Assembly: GCA_946404705.1 (NCBI GenBank)
Contig: CAMJES010000037.1
Location: forward strand, 1-11,711
Reading direction: 5' to 3'
Length of the DNA stretch: 11,711 nt
Source: an uncultured Ruminococcus sp.
GTDB lineage: Bacteria; Bacillota; Clostridia; Oscillospirales; Ruminococcaceae
Under the pieces are notes generated by a model. That model did no database searches, had not been told where the DNA came from, and saw only the letters and a program-made list of their open reading frames with translations. Position 1 is the stretch's first letter, and each line of letters opens with the position of its first letter. Of the stretch, positions 8,068 to 11,711 are shown piece by piece. The position numbers and the translations under genes were made by a program.

Positions 8068-8156
8068 ATTCTCCCTCTTTTCATTTTTATCTAAGCCGTG
8101 CCGAAACGGTCATTCTTCGGTACGGCACAAGTTAAAACAGCCTTTCGGCTTTTTAT
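8034..8156 (+). ncRNA. Candidate small RNA, about 120 nt
   Basis: This is the stretch between the orphan plus-strand promoter and a short hairpin, AGCC-TTTC-GGCT (8139-8150), followed by TTTTATA. Within it, GTGCCG (8098-8103) can pair with CGGCAC (8123-8128). GCCGAAA (8101-8107) can instead pair with TTTCGGC of the terminal hairpin, so two folds compete. It is antisense to the possible small ORF. I do not recognise it as a known RNA family. The terminal stem is only 4 bp. The same hairpin read on the minus strand has a GAAA (GNRA) tetraloop, so the working strand is uncertain. Confidence 0.3.
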
Positions 8157-8255
8157 ATAGCCGTCCGTGCGGAAATATCCGTAAAATATACGGCGGCAGC
8201 AAAAAACAAACCGTAAAGCCGGTTAATATATATTTATCCCTCTTCTCAAAAACAT
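8157..8255. other. Hairpin-rich intergenic stretch
   Basis: No gene is seen here. Short perfect stems are CCGTA/TACGG (8179-8193) and AACCG/CGGTT (8209-8224), followed by the AT-rich run ATATATATTTA. It could be part of a structured 5' leader of the minus-strand small ORF and membrane-protein gene, but I recognise no riboswitch class. Confidence 0.35.
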
Positions 8256-8290
8256 AACGGACTGAAAAATTCTCCCCTTTTCAGTCCGTT
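8256..8290. terminator. Strong stem-loop, terminator-like in both directions
   Basis: AACGGACTGAAAA (8256-8268) and TTTTCAGTCCGTT (8278-8290) form a perfect 13-bp stem with a 9-base loop. On the plus strand it is followed by TTGTTATT, and on the minus strand by ATGTTTTTG. It most likely ends the minus-strand lipoprotein/CPCC unit, whose last stop codon now lies beyond the inserted 177-bp element. Confidence 0.7.
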
Positions 8291-8298
8291 TTGTTATT

Positions 8299-8475
8299 AT
8301 ACTAATTCCAAATCAACCGTAAGACTAAATCCTCGGATATAATAATCCAATTCTGCGTCAGGCTCCCTTGAAAGGCGGCAAGCCTTCCTGCGGTCGCCCT
8401 CCAAGGTAAACAAGTTTACCTACTTGGATTATTCTATCTGTCGGCTTTGTCTATAGAACGATTTGGAATTAGTAT
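8299..8475. mobile_element. 177-bp MITE-like element with perfect 16-bp TIRs
   Basis: ATACTAATTCCAAATC (8299-8314) and GATTTGGAATTAGTAT (8460-8475) are perfect inverted repeats. Inside are a second inverted pair, AATAATCCAA (8341-8350) and TTGGATTATT (8424-8433), and small hairpins AAGGC/GCCTT (about 8371-8385) and GGTAAAC/GTTTACC (8405-8420). No ORF is present. ATTAT flanks both ends if the ends are set at ACTAA/TTAGT (8296-8300 and 8474-8478), a possible target duplication. Its ends share ATACTAA with the 117-bp element, and both elements have TGTCGGCTT about 40 bases from the right end. Its right end overlaps the stop codon of the CPCC/PNPOx gene by one base. Confidence 0.8.
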
Positions 8476-9176
8476 TATTTCATTTTCTTCTGTTTTCCGG
8501 TCGCACTTTCGATAACTATCTTCCAGACCGCAGTCCGCGAAAGGCTGGCATTTAACGCGTTTTCAAAGTCCGCCATATTGGACGGTGTGAAGCGCTCGCA
8601 TATAGCTTTTAAAGCTGTGATTTTTTCGGTATTGTCCTCTACGGGAACGGCTTTTCCCCTTATGACAGCCGATTTAAAATAGGTCGTGAATTTATCCTCT
8701 GCGCTTTGGACATCGGCGGCAGCAGTAATGCAGACATTCGGATTTTTAAGCATTGCCGAGGTCTTTCTTCCGCTTTCGGCAGAGTGGAAATACAGCGTTT
8801 CGCCTATCCTCACGGCAGAAACCGGTATGCAGTACGGAAGCCCGTCCTCGTCTATCATCGAGATAACGGCGTAATCAGCTTTATCGAGTATCTCAAAGGC
8901 AAAAGCTTCGTCCTCTCTGCGGTCGGATCTTCGCATTGCCGTGAGCTTTTCCGTAATTTCGGGCTTGCGGACATTCAGCATAAAGCGCTTTTCGCAGGCG
9001 CCGAATTCGGCGTAATTCTTTTTAGCTTCGTTGAGCGAAACCTTGTTTGCGCCGCCTGCTGCATCGGGTTCGCTCTCCTGATAAAAATCTCTTTCCCAAA
9101 AGCAGACGGGGCAGATATCATATTCGTCCGCGGTATCCGTTGCGGCACATCCGCAGCATTTGCATACATATTTCAT
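8475..9176 (-). CDS. CPCC zinc-ribbon fused to a NimA/PNPOx-like flavin-binding domain
   Basis: This is a 233-residue cytosolic protein with two parts. Residues 1 to about 70 match the cysteine-rich CPCC family: CKCC (5-8) and ICPVC (21-25), then FWERD, GGAN (41-44) and VSLNEAKKNYAEFG, probably a zinc ribbon. The first motif is CKCC rather than the usual CPCC. From about residue 80, MRRSDR and DKADYAVISMIDEDGLPYCIPVS begin a split-barrel pyridoxamine-phosphate-oxidase-like domain of the NimA (nitroimidazole resistance/flavin reductase-like) type. It continues with YFHSAESGRKTSAMLKNP and YFKSAVIRGKA, where FMN contacts would be expected. I chose the ATG at 9176, giving MKYVC; an in-frame ATG at 9185 sits only one base from AGGGAG, too close for normal initiation. 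It follows the lipoprotein stop by 14 bases, so the two are cotranscribed. The last codon borders the 177-bp element. Substrate unknown. Confidence 0.82.
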   Translation of the reverse strand: MKYVCKCCGCAATDTADEYDICPVCFWERDFYQESEPDAAGGANKVSLNEAKKNYAEFGACEKRFMLNVRKPEITEKLTAMRRSDRREDEAFAFEILDKADYAVISMIDEDGLPYCIPVSAVRIGETLYFHSAESGRKTSAMLKNPNVCITAAADVQSAEDKFTTYFKSAVIRGKAVPVEDNTEKITALKAICERFTPSNMADFENALNASLSRTAVWKIVIESATGKQKKMK

Positions 9177-9190
9177 AGTTTTCATTCTCC

Positions 9191-9781
9191 CTACTGGCGT
9201 TCCCAGTAATCTATCCCTGCGTCCGGCTTGAAAAACGTTCTTATGTAACCGTCTGTTGAAAGCACGAGGAACTCGTTGGTTTCCGTATTGTAATAGAGGT
9301 AATCCCCGTCCTCTTTTTCGGTTTTGTGAAGAATATTGTCCCCCTTTGCATTGATAAGCTCATTCGCGAGGGCAAGATACTCGTCCTGCGTGATGTCGCC
9401 GAACTCTGCGCCGTGTTTTTCATAGTGGCTGTCGAAAAGCTTGTCGTTACGGAAATAGTATTTCTGAGGTGCTTTCTCTGTTTTTGCGGCAGTTGTTTTC
9501 TTCTCCGTTTTTTGGGTAGTTTCGGCAATCGTGGTTTTCGTCTCTGTTTTCTCGGTTGTTTCGGCAGCTGTGGTTTCCGCAGCTGTGTATTCTGTTGTGA
9601 CGGCTAAAGCTTCCGAAGAAGTTTCGGGCTGTACAGTCGTTTCTTCTGCGACCTCGTTAAAGCTTCCTATTTCTTCCGACAGCAATTTGCCTAAATCAAC
9701 TTCGGAGCAGCCGCAAAGCATAAGCAGCGATATCAGGGCAGCTGCAAAGGAGATAAAAAAGCTTTTATATGAATGTTTCAT
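9191..9781 (-). CDS. Lipoprotein with Thr-rich linker and toxin-like C-terminal domain
   Basis: This 196-residue protein has a lipoprotein signal peptide: basic start, hydrophobic core, and lipobox LCGC with lipidated Cys25. Residues about 45-110 form a low-complexity linker rich in Thr, Glu, Lys and Ala (repeated AETT, EKTE), probably spanning the cell wall. The last 85 or so residues form a compact domain: SHYEKHGAEFGDITQDEYLALAN, then HKTEKEDGDYLYYNTETNEF, then STDGYIRTFFKP and YWERQ. From memory, such domains occur at the C-termini of small secreted Clostridial proteins and polymorphic toxins and resemble BECR-fold RNases; the conserved His, Ser/Thr and Arg fit, but I cannot confirm it. 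The ATG at 9781 has AGGAGA six bases upstream. An in-frame extension to 9922 would read through the repeat element and is not used. The promoter must lie in or beside the 117-bp element. Confidence 0.82.
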   Translation of the reverse strand: MKHSYKSFFISFAAALISLLMLCGCSEVDLGKLLSEEIGSFNEVAEETTVQPETSSEALAVTTEYTAAETTAAETTEKTETKTTIAETTQKTEKKTTAAKTEKAPQKYYFRNDKLFDSHYEKHGAEFGDITQDEYLALANELINAKGDNILHKTEKEDGDYLYYNTETNEFLVLSTDGYIRTFFKPDAGIDYWERQ

Positions 9782-9798
9782 TGTTTTTCTCCTATATA

Positions 9799-9915
9799 AT
9801 ACTAACCACCAATAAAAACGGAAAAAATCTGCGCCGAAATCCAATATAAAACTGTTTTCAACAGTTACAAGATTGTCGGCTTGATTTTTTCCATATTTTA
9901 AATGGTGTTTAGTAT
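9799..9915. mobile_element. 117-bp palindromic MITE-like element, copy 2
   Basis: This copy has the same length and orientation as the one at 2686-2802 and is about 93% identical by eye. Ends are ATACTAACCACCA (9799-9811, one mismatch to the inverted end) and TGGTGTTTAGTAT (9903-9915). The inner stem is GGAAAAAATC (9820-9829) with GATTTTTTCC (9883-9892), one base pair longer than in copy 1. The tip hairpin is AACTGTT-TTC-AACAGTT (9850-9866), with an A-T pair where copy 1 has G-C. It fills most of the space between the ispH-rpsA terminator and the lipoprotein start. Confidence 0.85.
9843..9870 (-). promoter_or_regulatory. Possible promoter inside the 117-bp element
   Basis: On the minus strand TTGTAA (9865-9870) is followed after 16 bases by TATATT (9843-9848), pointing at the lipoprotein gene. 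In copy 1 the matching hexamers are TTGTAG and TATGTT, each further from consensus. The boxes straddle the tip hairpin, so they may be only structural. Confidence 0.35.
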
Positions 9916-9922
9916 AACACAA

Positions 9923-9950
9923 AAGGCTGCTGTAAAATTGCAGCAGCCTT
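9923..9950 (-). terminator. Rho-independent terminator of the ispH-rpsA fusion
   Basis: AAGGCTGCTG (9923-9932) and CAGCAGCCTT (9941-9950) form a perfect 10-bp stem with an 8-base loop. On the minus strand the stem ends in TTTTGTGTT, and it lies 14 bases past the stop codon at 9965. Confidence 0.88.
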
Positions 9951-9964
9951 AATTTTACTGTGAA

Positions 9965-11711
9965 TTATTCAGCAGTTTCTTCTGTGCCTTCTTCTTCGAG
10001 AAGCTCTCTGATAGACATGCTGATTCTCTTCTTCTCAACATCGATCTCTGTGATCTTTGCCTTTACCTCGTCACCAACGGAAAGAACGTCCTTAACGTTT
10101 GCGACCTTCTTGTTAGCGATCTGGGAGATATGGATAAGACCGTCAATGCCGGGAACGATCTGTGCGAATGCGCCGAAAGGTGTAATGGAAACGACCTTAG
10201 CGTCTACAACGTCGCCAACAGAGTATTCGTTAGCAAACTTGACCCAAGGATTGTCCTCGTCCTTCTTGTAGCCGAGGGAGATCCTGCCGCTTTCGCTATC
10301 GAGTTCCTTAACGAAAACCTCGATAACGTCGCCAACCTTAACGACCTCGGAGGGGTGCTTAATTCTGTTCCAGCTGAGTTCGGAGATATGAACCATACCA
10401 TCGATTCCGCCGAGATCTACGAATGCACCGTAGTTTGTGATGGACTTAACTTCGCCCTTGAACTTATCGCCAACCTGAACGCTCTCCCAGAACTTAGCCT
10501 TTGCAGCGTCCTTTTCAGCGTTGAGAACAGCCTTGATAGAGCCGACAGCCTTAAACTTCTGCTCGTTGATCTCAATGATCTTGAATTTAACGGTTGTCTT
10601 GAGGAGTGATTCAAGCTTTTCATCGCGTCTTGCAGTTGCCTGAGAAGCAGGGATGAAAACTCTTGTGCCTTCTGTGATAACAATTACGCCGCCCTTAACA
10701 ACATTTGTAACTGTACCTTCGAGAACTGCGTCATCTTCCTTAGCCTTTACAAGCTTGTCAAAGCCGACCATAGCATCGACCTTCTTCTTGGAAAGGTTAA
10801 CGATACCCTCAGCGTCGTTGATCTTGATAACGATAAGGTCAACCTCATCGCCAACCTTGACTACATCGGAAACCTTGAGTGTAGGATCATCGGTAAGCTC
10901 GGACAGAGCGATATAACCTGTCTGCTTCGTGCCGATATCAACTGTTGCTTCTGTGTTGTTTACGGCAGTTATGTATCCTTTCACCCGTTGACCGGTGTAT
11001 ATTTTTTTGAAAGATGCGTCGAGCGCGCTGGCGAAGTCAAAATCCTCGTCATTGTTTTTAATAATTTCGCTCATTTGGTTTTGTACCTCCTTGATTATAT
11101 ATGCCGGGGTAGAAGCTCCGGCTGTGATCCCGATGTTAAAGTTTTCACCGGATCCACCGAGCTTTTCAAGGATCTTGTCCCTGTCAAGCTCTCCTGCGTC
11201 CGAAATAAGGAAGCAGGTTTTGCAATGCTCACGGCATACGTCGTAAAGCTTCGCTGTGTTGGAACTGCGTTTTCCGCCGATAACGATCATAAGGTCGGAC
11301 TTTTCCGCAAGACGGACAGCACTCTGCTGGCGGTCGGCGGTCGCGCTGCAGATGGTATTGAACACCTCTGCTTCGGGATATTCCGAAATGATAATTTGGC
11401 GGCACTTTTCCCATATAATTATATTATACGTTGTTTGGGCAACAATTGCAACCTTTTTTTTAAAATTTTTTATTTTTTTTTGTAAAATTTCACGGAGTTC
11501 AGCTTCATTGGAGCAAATATATGGCAAATTATGGCAATTTTTGACAATTCCCTGAACCTCATCGTGGTTTTTATCGCCGAGAATGATTATCTCATAGCCC
11601 TGCGCCGACTTTTCGGACACTATTTTATGTATCCTTGCCACGAACGGACACGTTCCGTCACTAACTTCAACGCCGAACGGCTTTCGTGCTTCAAGCAGCT
11701 CATAAACATCG
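9965..11711 (-). CDS. ispH: Bifunctional HMBPP reductase (IspH) / ribosomal protein S1 fusion, 3' part
   Basis: About 581 residues are visible and the 5' end lies beyond the window, since the frame stays open to 11711. The first part, about 212 residues, is IspH (LytB), the 4Fe-4S enzyme making IPP and DMAPP in the last step of the MEP pathway. Visible marks are DGTCPFV (Cys21 of the visible part), NHDEV (His49, Glu51), QTTYN, NTICSATADRQ (Cys121), GGKRSSNT and GITAGASTP. The first cluster cysteine must lie off the edge. The rest holds four S1 RNA-binding domains (about 237-305, 325-395, 410-480, 495-568), with DGMVHISELSW and DGLIHISQIA in the third and fourth. This is the ribosomal protein S1 homologue, ending in an acidic tail. 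The IspH-S1 fusion is known from many Clostridia. No frameshift is seen. A strong terminator follows. Confidence 0.96.
   Translation of the reverse strand, partial: DVYELLEARKPFGVEVSDGTCPFVARIHKIVSEKSAQGYEIIILGDKNHDEVQGIVKNCHNLPYICSNEAELREILQKKIKNFKKKVAIVAQTTYNIIIWEKCRQIIISEYPEAEVFNTICSATADRQQSAVRLAEKSDLMIVIGGKRSSNTAKLYDVCREHCKTCFLISDAGELDRDKILEKLGGSGENFNIGITAGASTPAYIIKEVQNQMSEIIKNNDEDFDFASALDASFKKIYTGQRVKGYITAVNNTEATVDIGTKQTGYIALSELTDDPTLKVSDVVKVGDEVDLIVIKINDAEGIVNLSKKKVDAMVGFDKLVKAKEDDAVLEGTVTNVVKGGVIVITEGTRVFIPASQATARRDEKLESLLKTTVKFKIIEINEQKFKAVGSIKAVLNAEKDAAKAKFWESVQVGDKFKGEVKSITNYGAFVDLGGIDGMVHISELSWNRIKHPSEVVKVGDVIEVFVKELDSESGRISLGYKKDEDNPWVKFANEYSVGDVVDAKVVSITPFGAFAQIVPGIDGLIHISQIANKKVANVKDVLSVGDEVKAKITEIDVEKKRISMSIRELLEEEGTEETAE
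11072..11092 (-). promoter_or_regulatory. Internal Shine-Dalgarno and ATG at the IspH/S1 junction
   Basis: Inside the fused frame, AAGGAGGT (11085-11092) precedes an in-frame ATG (11074) by ten bases. The ATG lies exactly where IspH ends and the S1 part begins (MSEIIKNNDEDF). This could let ribosomes make a free S1 protein as well as the fusion. The site also encodes Lys-Glu-Val of the conserved end of IspH, so it may be coincidental. Confidence 0.45.

Noticed and set aside
9782..9922. N-terminal extension of the lipoprotein through the 117-bp element
   Set aside because: The extension is just translation of the repeat. The ATG at 9781 has AGGAGA and begins a textbook lipoprotein signal peptide.
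11094..11099. TATAAT on the minus strand near the IspH/S1 junction as an internal promoter
   Set aside because: No -35-like box lies 15-19 bases upstream, and a start there would place the 5' end within the Shine-Dalgarno. It encodes conserved IspH residues.

Overview
The window looks like one end of a draft contig from a low-to-mid GC Firmicute, most likely a gut Clostridium relative (Ruminococcus/Oscillospiraceae type). This is an inference. It rests on the fusion of IspH to ribosomal protein S1, purine-rich Shine-Dalgarno sites, AT-rich spacers, and a large fibronectin type III surface protein. Bases 1-48 are Illumina sequencing adapter, not genome. All eight confident genes lie on the minus strand and are described here from left to right.

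Region 49-2560: the 5' part of a CPA2/Kef-type cation:proton antiporter gene, cut by the adapter, with its own promoter (518-546). Then comes a two-gene unit read right to left: a CDF metal-efflux transporter followed by a YgjP-like zinc metallopeptidase. These two overlap by one base (TAATG) and end at a hairpin terminator (635-669).

Region 2561-7349: a 117-bp palindromic element (2686-2802), then one 1483-residue membrane-anchored or secreted protein with about nine Fn3 domains, driven by a clear sigma-A-type promoter (7321-7349).

Region 7431-8298: a small four-helix membrane protein of the CmpB (putative ABC-transporter type IV) family. Upstream of it lie 430 bases that are rich in hairpins. 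They hold a possible 30-codon ORF on the minus strand, a good promoter on the plus strand, and a strong stem-loop at 8256-8290.

Region 8299-9915: a two-gene unit bracketed by mobile-looking palindromic elements. It encodes a lipoprotein with a Thr/Glu/Lys-rich linker and a compact C-terminal domain resembling small secreted RNase-toxin domains, then a protein fusing a CPCC zinc-ribbon to a NimA/PNPOx flavin-binding domain. To the right is a second copy of the 117-bp element (9799-9915). To the left is a 177-bp element with perfect 16-bp terminal inverted repeats (8299-8475) that reaches into the stop codon of the flavin-domain gene.

Region 9923-11711: a terminator, then the 3' part of the ispH-rpsA fusion, which runs off the right edge. 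A strong Shine-Dalgarno and ATG sit at the junction of the two halves.

The most interesting signals are non-coding. The two 117-bp copies differ by paired, structure-preserving changes. A second, apparently related palindromic element lies in the same window. One 117-bp copy occupies almost all of the space in which the lipoprotein promoter must lie.
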